From assembly GCA_008711295.1 (NCBI GenBank), contig VUYV01000061.1, positions 2,083,731 to 2,147,730 on the forward strand: a stretch of DNA of 64,000 nt, given 5' to 3'. The DNA comes from Anarhynchus alexandrinus. Its lineage: Eukaryota > Chordata > Aves > Charadriiformes > Charadriidae. Positions 9,107 through 24,100 of the stretch are shown piece by piece. The first letter of the stretch is position 1. Every line of letters begins with the position of its first letter. Below the pieces are notes generated by a model. It was not told the origin of the DNA, made no database searches, and saw only the letters and a program-made list of their open reading frames with translations. The translations under genes were made by a program, and so were the position numbers.

Positions 9107-12100
9107 CTGCAATACAGGGACGAAATACAAATGCACCTTGTGGAAGAAGGCAGTGACTTGTCCAACAGCGCGCTGCCCGATTGTGTCTGCATGTGCCAGC
9201 TGTTCAGCATCCCCCTCCTCAATTGCGTGAGCTTATGCTATGCCCATCCCTCTGCTGCAAGCAAATGTTGCCCCTGCCATATGCTGCCTTCCCTGTACCA
9301 GTACGGTGTCAGGGAGCTGCCCTCAGCCCTTCCGCAGGAAGCAGAGCAGAAGGGCAGACCAGAGACTATCTAGGCTAGCCAAAGGCGAGAGACGTACCTG
9401 CTTGGGTTGATGCCGCTCTGGTCGCTGGTCCCTGGGCTGGGCCTGCTGCCTGTGCAGAGGTTTGTACAACACACTCTTCAGGTATTTGTAGAGGTTGCTT
9501 TTTAGGTGCAAGGGATTATAAGCAACTTCAACTTCCAAGCTGTTCAGGGCGCTCTGCTCAGACAGAAGAAAGAACGTAGTGATTATGAGATGTGGCAGGG
9601 TTAGGGTTAGGGTTAGGGTTAGGAGAGGCTGTGGAGTTTGCTTAGGGTTTTTTTTGTTGTTTTTATTGTTGAGGGCTTTTTTTGCAGGGATGAGTGGTAC
9701 AGATGCTCCATGTCACCCTGCAGTGATGGGAGAAGGGATCTTTGGCTGTGCTGCTACCCACAAGGACCACTTTTAGCTGTGTATAGAACAAGAGACGTCT
9801 GCAATCAAGTCTTAATGAATTTAAGCATTCCCTTGCAGGATGCAGTCCTATCCTCCCCCATGCCTAGAATCCGCCAAGCAGCTGGAGCACCCTTTCTGGG
9901 CACTGTCGCACTCAACTCTCTGCTTCATAAGGCCTCTTCCCCCCTCCCCCAACAGGCAACATTGCTCCAAAGGAGAGGCATTTGCTATCCATGAAGAAAG
10001 CTGTAGGATGTATTGGCTGCTGGGAAGAAGTCTTGGAGTGCTCCATCATACTCCAGCTGTCACTAGACATTTTCACAGCTGTTTCCTCCTCTACTCATCT
10101 GCTTAGACCTATAGTGAAGGCTGTGCCCTTCCTGGTGTCACCTGAAGCAAAGGCAGACAACTCAGGAGAAGAACATATGGACACACAATAGGAAACGCAC
10201 AAGCCTGAATCTATTGGAAGAAACAGAGACAATTTAATTATTGATTTATGTTATGCCTAAAGCACCTCTCTCTGCAGTCTGACGAGATTCAAGTTCCCAG
10301 CAATGAGGGAGATATAGTTACATCTTCAGCAGCAGCTGCATGTCCTGTGCATAAAGGCTGATCATTACTCTGATCCCTGCTTGTACAACGGGGATCTTTT
10401 CCATAGGTATTCGTGCAGGGCTGTCAATGACTTACCTCTACAGGGCCACGTACTCTCTCAGGATGTTCATCAAGGAGGGGTGGGAAGGTTGATGGCAGCA
10501 AGAGCTCTCTGATGGCAACTGCTTTGACCAGTAGAGTGGCAGAGTCGGAAGGGACAATGATGTAGTAGGAATGCACCACGATGTTCCAGTTTGGACTAGG
10601 GTTCTGTGGCTCACGTTTGGCCAAAAGCATCCACTTCCTTTTCTAGATGGCAAAAGCCAAAACCGATGTGAACAATGGGCAATAGCCACTTCCTTTAGCA
10701 CTTTCACCATAGGTGCTGCTGGGTTCAGGAACAGAGACATTTTTACACATCAGAATAAGAACGCTATTCTGCATTATGGTTGTGGATAGTATGTTGGTTT
10801 GTTGCTTGCTTTTTTTTTTTTTATTGAATGCAAGACAATTCTTAAGAAAAACATGCAATTTTGCTTTATGACTTGTCAGTAATGGAAAGTCCTCCACACC
10901 CCAAGCCTTGGTTAATTATTTTCACACTTAAAGATGCATGTCTAACTCTAATCCTGACTTTTGCACTTCATACCTCCAAACACTGGATTTCTGATAGGCT
11001 AGAGAGTCTTCTCTAAGGTTTGATGTGCTGCAGTGTCTTTCCAGTGAAGGCATTGGCTGGAAGGATTACAAGCCCAACACTGGTCCATGAGATAAAGCTG
11101 CAGCTTTTGAAACACGTTTTCTGCTGCAGGCTAGACAGATGTAACTAGATGTGCACTAACTGTTCCTTTCTATGGCAATCCCTCTCCATGAGACTCCAAT
11201 TTTCACACACTCACCAGAAGACTATGACATAGAGCATGGAAGCTGTGCTGGTTTATCTCCAGTTCATCCCAGTCTAGCTGCCAGCAGCTTGTGGGCTTGA
11301 TGATAAAGGGCAGGCCATACAGTACAGACTCACAGACGCCTTCAGACTTCAGTGCCCTGCAAATACACAGCTCATGTTAGTGAAGCACAGCTGACATAAA
11401 ACCAGCAAGAAGACTCTACCAGGAGATGACTAGCTCAAGTGGCTATGGCAGTATCAGCTGCAATATTGCCACAAGCACTTAATGTCTGTATTGCTGTGGC
11501 CTGTCACTATGAAACCTTGCAGAAAAGTTCAATTGCAGTGAAAAGAGGATTTCTTGCTCATTTTCAGATTCCCTTGTATCTGCGTTGACAAGAGCACGCC
11601 AAGAAGCAAAGCCAATCTTCATGCATTTTGTATACAGAACAGAGAACAGATTGTTAATCTGGCCTCTTGGGCAATAACTCACCCAGGCAATTACATCTCT
11701 TCCTAAGTGATTTTTACTGGATCGTGGTTATCCTTCTCTTAAACTGACACGTGCTCTACTCCTGCACAGAGCCAACATCCCACCACAAACACTACTACAG
11801 ACTTTACAGTGTTTGACATTGCCTGTCCATAGCACACTTCTGCTTCATGACAGGACATTATTAAGTAGCTTCAGTGCTTTGGCTGTGGGCCATTTATGCA
11901 CAATTACTGAGTGCTCTTCAGCTACTGACACAATGAGAATAATTTTAAGAACAACTGTGTAGTTCAGAAATTACACATTTTTTTCCCTATAAATAAACCT
12001 CATAAAAGACACTAGAGAGCATCACTCTTTTTGTTATGCTCTGTGCTTACCAGCCATACACTGCTGACGGGAAAGTGAATAAATTGTTACGTGAATTCAC

Positions 12101-15100
12101 ACAGTACTCTGAGGCTTTGCTTGCTTTTTTACTACTCATCAACTAGTTAGCTCAGGCTCTGACATCCAGTTAATTGCTGTGGCCTCATTAGGTAGTGAGA
12201 GAACAGCAGAATATATGGAACAATGGCTGCAATCTACAGAACTTCACACTGGAGGGAAACAACTGTTGCACAAATGACATTTATGGTCTTAACTCATAAA
12301 GTGCTAGTGTCATGGTAACACTGTTTTTGACTCTGCACTCCTGTCTGCACGTGTGGGATGTGCTGTTCCATTAACACTAAGAATTTCGGAGGCTGAGGGT
12401 ATCTTACATCAGAATTTTGCCCACTAGCACTTTGAGTCTTCCAGCGCCTTATGGTGATGTTACTAGGTCCTAGGTGAAATTGCACAGAAAGAGTGTAGGC
12501 TGTTATTATACCAGCCTTCCAGTTACCAAGTGCAAAGTACGTAACAACACTTACTTTACAACCCGGAGTTTATACAGCACAGTAGCTGGCCAGGCTGCCA
12601 TCTGACAGGGTGAATTCAAATCTGCTGCTCTCATGGTGCCATCAGCTGTCCCAGACAGTAGAGCTGGGTCAAGCAATCTCTCCTGCAAATCGCACTTCAG
12701 GCACACTAAGAGAAGGAAATTGGTTTAGATTGCTGGAAATGGCAATGTTTAGCACATGACATGCTCAAAGCACTTACAAACGCTAAGTTAATGTCTTCTA
12801 GCAACAGCAACTATTAAGGGAAGAACAACGCTAAAGCCTGTGACCCCAGGCAACTAGCTATCCCCATTTTACACACAAGGGGAAATACCTCGTGCTTGGC
12901 ATGTTAATGAGACAATGACTGGGCAGGGGAGTTCCAATTTTGGTGATGAGTAGTCAGCTGTAGTGGGAGCAGAAGCTTATTTCCCAATGCCACACTGGGT
13001 TCAGGGCCACACATTTCCTGCCAGCTTTTCTATCTGTGCTTGTGGAGGAACCCAGCACACTGATGACACTAACCCTGGTGTAATATGACATATAGCTGCA
13101 TACAATCTCTCTGGCCTGCTACAGACTTCTTGAGTGTGGGAAGGTGAAAAAAAAACCTGAATGCAGCGTAACTTGGTTTGCCTTGCTAGCTACAATAAGA
13201 CAATGCATCAGGTATGAAATTTAATATTACGATGAAGGAAAATCTACCTTTAACAAAATATCATAATTGCCTGTGCTGGTCTGGAAGCTGTTATGGTGGC
13301 TACTGCATAAACACAAAGTCACACCAGACTTTCTGATCTGCTTGCTATGAAGCATATCTGCAAAAGCCACCAGCAACTCTATATGAGCTTTGCTTCCAGT
13401 CTGGAACTGGCCTGTGAATCACCAGAAGAAAACAAGCGTAATTCTGCTACGATGGCAATGAGAAGCTGCACATGAGTACCATATTGGGTGGCATATAGTA
13501 CCATATTGGAGAGGCTTGGAAAGGGGATTGCCGGAACTGCATGTGCAGATTCCCATGGCAGTGCAATGGTGACAATACAGTTAACAACAACTTATGGGAA
13601 ACACCTATGTCTGCTGTACTTGCTGGTGTTTTCAGTGCTTACCCAAGGATGGATTTAGGGATTTGGACTTAGACTAGTAAAGGAAAAAAATTATGTATTC
13701 CTTATAATTTTTCCCATGCATTATTATAACTGTTGGCAGCTCCAGCTAGAACAATAGCTATTTTAGTGCTAAATCAATAGATATAAATACAAGCCAAATC
13801 CCTTTGTAAGACAGCCTTTATTTAAGTGCATCTCTGGCACAGACTTTTAGTATCAAACACAAGGAACACAATTTTTAGGGCTATGCAACTGAGCCTGAAG
13901 GTCCTTGGCTCTCAGTATGTAGGGCCCCTTTTACCTTGACCGAGTGGCTATAAATTCACCTATCTTCAAGGCACATTTTTGCTGCAGAATGGAAATGAAT
14001 TATAGCATCAGCAGCCACAGGACATGACAGCAATCTAGAATTATTCTGAGCAAATGGCCCCCCTCAGCCTGAGACAACAGAAACTCCTGATGGCTTTCAA
14101 AGTCACCCAGAGACCTTACTTCCCTCTAAATATGAGGGAACATGCCCATAGGACAGGCCTTGGTAATCTTTAAGGCTGTGGGATTTAGGAGCTCCCTGCA
14201 GAAGGGGACAGAAAATAAAATACTTAGGGTGGTCTTGGGTGCAGTGGCGTGGCTGAAGCCTCCTGATGGAAGGAGGAGATGGAGGTGTTCTCTCTCAGTG
14301 CCATAGTCTTGTAGCCATGTTTTAAACAGCATCTCCAAGCTGATGACATTGTCCTCTATGGTTTGCACATCGATGTCCATTCCCAGGATTGCAATGTCTG
14401 CAGGAAAAAAAGGTGAAAAAGCATGAATATTTTCAGCTGTAGAAAAGAACATTCTTTTGCATTTTCCACTACGCTACACTACACTACACTACACTACACT
14501 ACACTACACTACACTACACTACACTATCCTTAGTCCCTCAAATGCTTTCACATAAGAAGTGCTTCAGAAGGCATTACCGTGCAAATCACAGCACAGTACT
14601 ATGATGTCAGCCCTCTTAAAAGGACATTGCTAGAAGCTGAGCTGCTCCACAGGCCACACCAACACCTTTCTCATCAGTGGGGTGGGTGGACAGTGGGGGA
14701 CACTGCCATCTTCAGAGCACTAGTTGTGATTGATGCAAATCATCTTCTGCTGTGGTCATCTTAGCATTGGCCTCAGAGGCTCTTCTCACAATTTTAAACC
14801 ATTTCCTCCTTTTTCCTAAGAAAGGGACACTGGATATACTAATGGGGAATTTTGTAGTAGTGATGGAAAAGTACTACTCCTCACACAGAAGATGAATGTT
14901 ACTTTGCAATATCGCCCCATGACTAAATTGCTGAACATCCTCAATGCGTGTTTAAAGGAGCAGCTGGTCACAGACCTGAGAAGAACAGAAGCAAAACTTG
15001 ACCTGGACATGACCAACACAGAGGACATATTTCAACACGTTACTGTTGAAGTTGTGCTTGGTAACAGCAATCCCACAGTACGTCATCCTTGCAGATATGA

Positions 15101-18100
15101 CAACAGTCAAAACTATCCACCACCATTACATTTCATTTCAAACAAGTGAAATGCATAAAATTTAGAGACTTGTTAAAAAGAAATTAAAAGGAGAAAGTAA
15201 AAATGTTTGCAAGGACATAGCAAATATTTAACTACCATTTTGGAGATGCAGAGCAAATACATATATAACCTAGCAACAACATTTAGGAATAGAGAAATGT
15301 AGGCTGGAAAGCAGACCTTCCTAGGTCATAAACATGATCAAACCCTTGCAACAACCTCCCCTGCAACAGTAACTCAAAGGTGCATCCAAATGAGAAGCTA
15401 CCATAAAGTCTAGCAAATTAAATAAATAAATAAATATTTTTTTAAAAGGTAAGTGATAAAAAACCTTGATGAATAATTTGCAAAATGCATAAGGCATGTA
15501 TTATATACATTTGTAAACACAGAAGGAAAAGACGGCCTGGTAGCATTAATAGGGTCACCATACAGCTAGGATGTAAAACAGGCATTCTGAGAAGATGAAC
15601 ACATAGCAGAAATAGCCATTTTCCCCCAACGTGTTTACCAGGCCAGCTGGGGACTGAAAAACAGTGCTACATCCATCTGCAATGAGAAATCTTTTCTTTA
15701 TGCATTAGTATTTATAGTTTGCAAAAATGACGCTGCATCCATTTCTACATTAAAAACTAAAACAAAATTAAAAAAAAAGGCAGAAATTCATTAATCTCCC
15801 TTAATTTGCCTCATGGCAAATAGTCTAGGGCTAATATAATGACTGTAACTCTTTAAATGGTATGCAAATTGCAAACGCACATTTTGTAGTGTGGCCACCA
15901 CAGCAGGACATATTTTCTAATGGTCTCCACCTTCCAGCCTTCAGGGAGGCATTGAGATCATGTAGGCTGTGCCTCTGCAGCAAAGTAGAATCAACTCCTA
16001 CTTCTGACGTGAGGTCCTTCACACTGCTCTTGCTACTGAAACACTTTCATTCTTAATGTCCGGTCTGACTGTCCTTGGCTGCAAGGACATTTCATTCCTG
16101 CTTGTTTTTTTTTTGTTTAAAGTTCTAAAGTTCTTCCCAAATCTGTATGGCAAACTGATTATTCCCTTACTTTTGTAGCAGCTTTTAAAAATGTATCTTA
16201 AGACTGCTATCATGCCTTAGCCCAGTCTTCTCTGAGGGTTATAGAAATATGAGTTTCTCCCCTGTGGAGTAAAACTCTGATGGAAGGGAATGTCCTGCTT
16301 CTCTCTGGAGACTGCTTTTCACGAACAGAGTTATTACCACCGTCAGTCACTTGCCCTGATGCTGTAAGTCTTGCTCTCGTTTCCCTGAAAAAATGCACTA
16401 ATGCACCTGGAGAGCGTGCTGGTTGGGTTTCAGCTGAGATGCACTCCCTACTTTTTTTAGACTTGGGTTTCTCTCTGGGTTATGCTCTGAAGATGGCATT
16501 AACAGTTCAGAGGACAAAGCACCAGGAAATGCAAGTAATTTACTTGGACAAATAGTGTATACAGGCGACAAGGGTAATTATCTGTGTTTTGAGAGACAGT
16601 GTTTTGGGGCTGGTAAATGTTTTAGTCCTTTCCTCAGCATATATTTTCCTATTTTTAAATTTTCTCTTCTGTAATAGATATGTAGCCACTCACACATCTT
16701 AAGTTGGCACAATACATGGCAATTGTAAAAAGAAAATCACTGCATTCATTGCTGCCCATTCTTAGGAAGAACAGGTTGGTGTGCTGACATCTACTGTGTG
16801 ATGGGTCTTAAAATTCCTGGAGAGCAGATATGCAGAGCCATTTAGTAGTAAGCAATCTGCAAAGCATGTATAGAAAAATGTTCCCTGGAACTTGCAGAAG
16901 ATGGATTTTATTCATAAATAATGTATTAGTGCTTTATCTTCAGTGCTTGGTTTTTGTTTTCCCAAAGCAGAAATAGATAGGGCCAGTATGTATATCACAT
17001 ACAAATATTAACCTTACTTAGCAAATGGTTTGGCAATGCTCAGATGCTTTAAGTGTTTGTAATGGGGTAGGGGCAAGAAACAGATAATAATAATTCTCAT
17101 GTTATCAATTAGAGGCCAGTCCACTGGATCCTATCAATTACTCCCACACACCGTTCCTGCCACAAATGCTGTATGCATTGCTCTCTTTACAGGGTTTATA
17201 TTACATCATGATCTCTGCTCCAGTCTGCAGTCTGGCAAGCCCTAATATTTTATCATTAAAGAAACATTGCACATTCAGTCTCTGTCCCACAGAGAAGCTG
17301 CTTTGCAGTTTTGAAAAAGCAATCCCTTGTTGCTCATCACATCATCTGTCTTTGTCTAGAAATGCACTCTCCCAAGGAGGTTGCCCTTGTGAAGAAAACA
17401 GCAAGCATTTTTCGTCCATGACAGGCTGTTCTTAGCACGTTCAAAGCTATTCTAAGACTTCCCAACTGCGGGGCTTCAAAATATCGGAGTCTTTTCTAGC
17501 TGCATTGACCTGGAAATGAGCTTATGAGAGGGGATATCCTGATCCTGCCTTCCTTCTTTCAGTACCATAGGAAATTGTAACTGTATGTTGCTTCCCCCCA
17601 GCCCTGGTAAACAAGAGGGGAAATTTTCTGGGTGAGCTGAAAAACAAATCAGGTGTTTTCTCAGGATGCAGATTTTGCATCTCCACATCTTCTTGGCTTT
17701 GGAAGAAGCAATTTATAGTCTACTACTATGTGAGAGTAAAATAACACAGATAACATTCATTAATGGTCCAGTAGGAACCCTTGCGATGGATTAGGATCTC
17801 ACTGCAGTATAAGCAAGGCAATGAGGTGATCTGAGCCTTGAAGGTCTTACAGTTCAACAGAAGATCCAAAAGAAGGAAGCAGGGTAATACCATATACTCC
17901 ATATAAGTCTAAGAAGAAAATGCAAGTTTCTCACTGAATTGTCCATAAGAGTGTCTTGAAATGATGAAATACAAATCCATTTTGTCTGGCAAGATAATCA
18001 AATGAGATGTCTCACTGAAAGCCTGAGCCAAGTGTCACAGCTGCTACCACCCCAATTGCTGAACCTCCAACTTGATGTCTATGCCTTCCCCAGTGCAAGT

Positions 18101-21100
18101 GTCTTGAATATGATGCTCAGCAGCATATTCAATGCTATAGGTATTTTTTTGTTGCATAAATGGAAACTTCCAGCCTTCATCAGATGTTTAACAAGCCCAG
18201 TTTAACAAGGCTGTTTCTGTGCATCATTTGCCAAAGACGACTGCTTCATAGAGACAGGGAACAACTGCACAAACCTGCCCCAAACCCTGTTTTTTCCTCA
18301 CATTCATTAATTAGAATTTGTCTTATTCCCTTAGATTTCACTTCCAAAATTCCTTAGAGGGTTGGAGCAGGAGGAGGGAGAAAAACTAAGTATTTAATTC
18401 CAATAGCTATATCTCAATATAGGTTTGTTACTCACATAAATGGTCTGTAGATCTACAGGATTTCGTTAGAGATTAAAAGAGATGATAGACCCTATAGCAT
18501 AGATTTGCAAGGTAAGTGAAAACAGGCTCACTTTTTCTTTTCCCAGGGCAGTGTGAGCCCAGACCAGTTTCCTGATATCGAACAGTTTTGGTGGAGGAAT
18601 GGAATGGAGGGGAGGGATTTAGGACACTTTCTTTCAATAACAATGGCTTATACAGTACACAAAATTACAATTTTATTTGTTCCTGGAAATTTTGGCAACT
18701 TCTTTCATTCCAGTATGCCCTGAACACCAAGTCATAACTATTAACCAAGTCTCAGAGCTTCCAAACATCCTTTTATCTAAAAAAGAAAAAAAAATAATAA
18801 AAATTGCATTTATTCCAGTCATTTTCTAAACATGGAAGATCACAGAAGCTCTAAACATAAACATGATTTATAAACACAGTTTCCAGCTCCTTAAATCTTA
18901 ATTTAACTGTTTTCCTGTGGTATGGCTTTTATATATAGGTATGTATGTCCAATAATCTCAGTTTTGTTACCAAATTCTTAAAACAACAACTGTGTTATAA
19001 ACATTAGAGAGCCTGGGATTGTTTTTCCCTGTCACACTGTGATAGTAGTTCTCAGGCAACATAACATCTCTTGCTCTATTTGCTGAAACAATTTTGTTTG
19101 CTGTTGCAAGTTTCTTCAGTGAAGCAGATTATCTAGCAAATGTTTTCAGTTCATGTAGTAAGCTGTTACAATACTTCTTCCATTTCGAAAGCAAGTTTTT
19201 GTGATGCTTTTCAAAATGTCATTTCAGAGAAGTATGCTGTGGTATTAAAACATAATAAAGGCACAGCTTTGTTTCCTATTCAATCACTCCATGTTTCAGC
19301 ATCAGCCATTCTTGGAAATCCCACATCCTGCATGGGATTTCCAGTAAGTTTATTCTTTTTTTCTGCCTTTTCCTAATATATTTAGTCTGTGTCATTTTGA
19401 AGGTCACTAAATTAATACAGTTTGGTTTAAATACGCTACTACCTAACTCATACTGTAAATATTTTTGCAAACTGTGTTTAAAATTTCACTTTCATGTCAC
19501 CTTAAATAGTATAACCACACATAGAGAAAGAAATCATTGGCTTGTTTTTGAGGTTTGGAAAGAATAAAACTCAGCGCTACTGTTGCATGCAAAAGAACTG
19601 CCTGACTGCACTACTGTTGTATCTGAGTACTTACCTGTTACTTCCTTTCAGGAAGTCTGCCAGTAACAAAACTTGGGTCATTGGGTGAAAAAAAAATAAT
19701 TCTTGTAATAATCAAGAGCTACAGCTCTTCGTTGTTAGAGTCAGTCCATATTTCTATTGCTTCCAAACTTGGCATTTGTGCTAGTGGGTGGCTGTTGCTC
19801 GTCTATAACAGACTTCACCTTATTTCTTTACCTTAAAACTAGATGTCTTTCTAAAGGTTCTTGATCCTCCAGAAACTGTGGGCTTGATTCTGAAATCTAA
19901 TGAAACTGTACCCCTGTGTTATGAAGGGAACAAAATCAGGTTGTATTTTTGAAGTCTGTCAGTATTTAAAAGACAAAACAAAAAATCCTCTACTCCAGTT
20001 GTATAATGGCCAAGGGAGTTATCTCCCAGAGGATATATGACATGCAGTCTGTTAAAAAGAAAAGATTAATGCATCCAAATTAACTTAAAAAGAAAGGTGA
20101 GACAGCAAACAGATCATTCTGGTCTATTCTACCAAGGTCCAGGTCGGTCATTACAGGCAGATGGTGGATGTATTTATGAAAGACAGGTGAGGCTAGGAAA
20201 ACAACGTGTTCCTGTTCTCCCTCTTGAAATCAGGAGCTGTGGATATTAAGTCAGGAGAGAAACAAAACCTTGTTTTTAAGTATGTTTTAACAGTAGGTTC
20301 CGGAGAAGCAGAATGTTGGGCTTAGGGAAAAACATGTAAGAATTACTGCAGTGAATGTTAGAAGTCAGATATGGAGGCACTCAGCCCCTTCAGACCCAAG
20401 AAACATCCATACTAGCGTCTCTCCCCTTGCTCTTGTAACAGCTGCCTCCTACCAACCCTCCTGCCTGACAGAAAGGCTGTTTTGAAAGAGTAACCCAGAA
20501 TGGTTGGATAAAAGAATCAATGTGCAGTCTGGTCAAAAGGTTAATTGGACAGGAGAGCTTTCTGATTTGGGGACCAGATTTAAAACATCCCTTTTGAAAA
20601 TTTGGGACAGTGAGATGAAGGAACTTTGCAGAAGTTTGTCTAGCAGGACACAGCTAACTGATCCTTACAAAGCAGACATGAGGTCCAGCCGCTGGAACAG
20701 CAGAGAGAGACAGGAGCCTAAAATGGTACAAAGACTTTTCATGAAACCCAGTCAGAAAGTATTTACATTCTCATTGGTACGCATTAACTGTTAAGACCTC
20801 AAAAACAGGACAATAGGGCCAACCAAGACCAGAGCTCAAACTCTAGCAACCTAATATTAAAACCCTAGAGCAGGTCAGAGGAGATTTTGAGAGCAATTTA
20901 CCAAAGCCATTAGAAATAGTTTAATTTTTTTCAGGCTAATCAGATTCACAACATTTTGAGAGCTCTGAGCTCTGTGGTAAAGCTATATAAAACAATAACA
21001 GAGAAATATAAATTGGAAACTGTCCTTTGCTTCCAATAACATGAGATGGAGAGGGCACAAAATGAATTTCTTAGGCAGAGGATTTTAAAAGAGATGATTT

Positions 21101-24100
21101 TTCGATGTGCTACAAATATAAATGCAGGATGCAATGTCACAGCAATGCCCTGGATATTAAAAATGTAAGTAGGTTCAAACAGCCACTAAACAAACTAATG
21201 GAAGAAATATCCATGGTGGGATGAACCTCTTAATTAAGTGCTGCATCTCAATGTTTATTTTGTAGTGGGGGACGGGCTGCAGTTGAACACAGTGCTAATT
21301 CTTGCACTTCCTGCATGCTAGATCTTGTGACTTCAATGTTTTTTACTGTAATTTTTTCTAATACAATGAATTTCTTTTTTTTTTCAGAAACAGAGGAAAG
21401 GAGCTCCAACAGGTATAAAATCCTTTTCATAAATCAGTTGGGCTCCTTTTTCAAATTATTTGGACTATCCATTCCCTGGTGCTCCTCTTAGAGAGCAAAC
21501 ACATCATCTGAGTCTTCTCATAAGTAGAAAACTCAGAAAATTAGAATTTCATAATCTGAAATGTCAATGGCCTTTGTGTCCCCATTCATGTTTTCATTCC
21601 ATTTATTGGGTGAAATGGCTACACAACTTCACTTTTAAAGACAACACAGTGGGTTTTTACATGCTCTAAAGCACTCTTGTGACCAAGAGGCACACAGCAC
21701 CTCCTGTTCTGTGGTGGTGTGGTTTGGGCCGGACTGGCCAATGAAAATGAATGACAGATGCTCTCCCCCACCTCTCCAAGGAGAGGAGGGACAGAGAGAA
21801 AGAGACTTATGAGTTTAGAACTCATAACCCACTAAACTACTTTAATGAAAATACGAATAAATTAATAAAATAATAAAAAATAATGAAATATATACAATAT
21901 ATACAAAAACCAGTATCGAGCTCCCATGATGATGATGATCACATCACCGACAGGCACAGGGAAAGTCCCAGACTGGAGTCAGCGACAGACGGGAGCTGGA
22001 TTCCAGATCTGGATTCAGGAATGCACAGATTGGGATCAAAGGTGGACAAACAGACAGAGTCCTCCTTGGATGCCGGCCACTGAAGAAAGAGGCTGACCCT
22101 TTGATCCCTCAGCTTTCACACTGAGCGTAAGGCAGATGGGATGGAATACCCTGTTGGTCAGTTTTGGGTCACTTGTCCTGTCTGCTGGTCCCTGCAGGTG
22201 TGACCCCTCTATGCTTTTCTGCTTCCGACTCTCCAACGGGGCAAATAACAAAGTTAGCTGACCTTGGCTGTTATAGCAATAACTATAAGCAAGAGCCTCT
22301 CCCCATACCATGCCTTGGAATAAATTACAACTAATCAGGTCTTATCACTCTGACAGCGAACAGTTTCTGCGCAATAAGCTGTTAATTTCCAAAAGTTCAG
22401 CTAGTTAGAAGAGGCCTAGCTGCAAAGTAAAAAGAAAATGGGTTCTGTTTTACCTCAAACCAGGATATGTGATGTCTAGTTTTCCAAGGCTTCCCCACAG
22501 GGGAAGTGGCGCTGTGCAGCACCAGCTTGATGCAAAGTCCTGATGATAATCCTCCTCACTTGAGAAGCCAGCATTTGCAGCCACCCAAAATACTTCCTAT
22601 ATGGACAAGATTGGTGCTTTTAAAGAATACCTCAGCCTTGGAGTTGTAGGCAACAGTTCCTTCCACAATCTTGTAACTCATGGTTTTCGTGTGGTTTTGG
22701 CATATTAAATTAATTCTAAAGTCACATGAGAATGACAGAACCTTGATCCTCTTCCTTAGAACTCACGGTTCCCAGTGTTAGTGGTAATGGTGCTGGTCAG
22801 GAAGAGAAGGCGTTCCCTTTGTCTGGCCAAGAGATGAGCACTCTCCCTGATGTCTCTCTTTTCCAACAGGCAGAGTCCAAAATAACCAGCTGTGTCTCAT
22901 TGAAGGAGACTGCCACTTCAGGGCAGGAAGATTTTAATGGGTAGTAAGAGGGTAGATATACCTGTAAGTGCTTGATTATACAACTCAGTGTTTGGTTTGG
23001 TCTGCCACCAGATTAGTGGGGTGCAGAGGCAGCAGGGATAGTAGTCATAGTCTATAGCAAGATGCACTTAGCCAGTGCTGTGCTGTAGATGGGGGGAAAC
23101 CAGCGTAAACTCCTGCTATTTAGCAGTCATTTTATCAGCCTTGAGAAAGAGCTGAAATAACTGATCAGATTTGAAAGTTAGGTTAAATGAAATACAGAAA
23201 TGAAAGCTGCAGTTACAGCAGCATTGCAATGTACAGGATTTTACCACTGAACCGCTGTGGTATTGCACTTTTGATCACCATCTGGCTGGTTTACTTACAG
23301 TCTGCTCAGCACCTTTTGCTTTGAAACAAAAAGGCTCAAAACAGGAGCTAACAGGAGTTTCTGTTTCTGAATTTCTCATTACTATATCTTAAATTCTCAC
23401 TGCTGAAAACTGCCTGAGGAATTCTTCAGAGATATGGCCAGGAAAAATAGCATTCAGGGTCTGGGGTGTACTCGCTCTTTCACTAATGAAGCACGTGGCC
23501 AGGTGTGCGAGGGATGGGGCAAAAGGGAATCTGCAATCCACCTAAACATTCCCAGCCCTTATTCTTCCAGTTGACCAGAAAACTTGCTATTGCAACCAGA
23601 AAAGAAGAACAGCTGGAGACAGGTAAGGCAACAACATCCAATGTTGCCTGTCACTCAGTGAAACGATATTGCCCTTGCTAGTAACAGATTTTACACTAAC
23701 TTTGCATGGCATCAGGACTCAAGTTTTTAGGCTTATCAGCTCATGAGAACTTGCTGTGTGAACCAGATTGCCCAGGGTGATGCTCAGCAGTATGAGTATA
23801 TGTGTGTCTGAGAGTGTGTTACCCCTATACACTGTATGCATTTTTCACTTTAATCTCTCAATAAAGCTGTATTGCACATTAAGTCAATTTTAGGTAACAC
23901 CAAGAGCTGCAGTAATGCATGAAGTCTATATGCTAATTTTGCCCAAATGTGATAAAGCCCCAGAGAAGTGCTGTGGTACAAACTTTTTCCTCCAGGCACA
24001 GTAGTTCCTGCTTACATGAGTGACACTCAATGACACAAAGGAAAGTGGCATATATCACACCAAAGCAAGAACCAGTGGTTGTCCTGCTGTCCAAATCTGT

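Larger units (their letters stand above)
10643..14223 (-). other. M1AP introns between coding exons 4-7 (non-exon parts)
   Basis: The introns 10643-11214, 11357-12554 and 12706-14223 show no coding frames with family matches. A poly(T) run lies at about 10809-10821. I see no retroelement with confidence in these three introns. Confidence 0.55.

Noticed and set aside
20504..20794. 96-codon + strand frame in an M1AP intron
   Set aside because: Opposite to the gene, with no family match, and in a repeat-poor AT-rich intron where such frames occur by chance.
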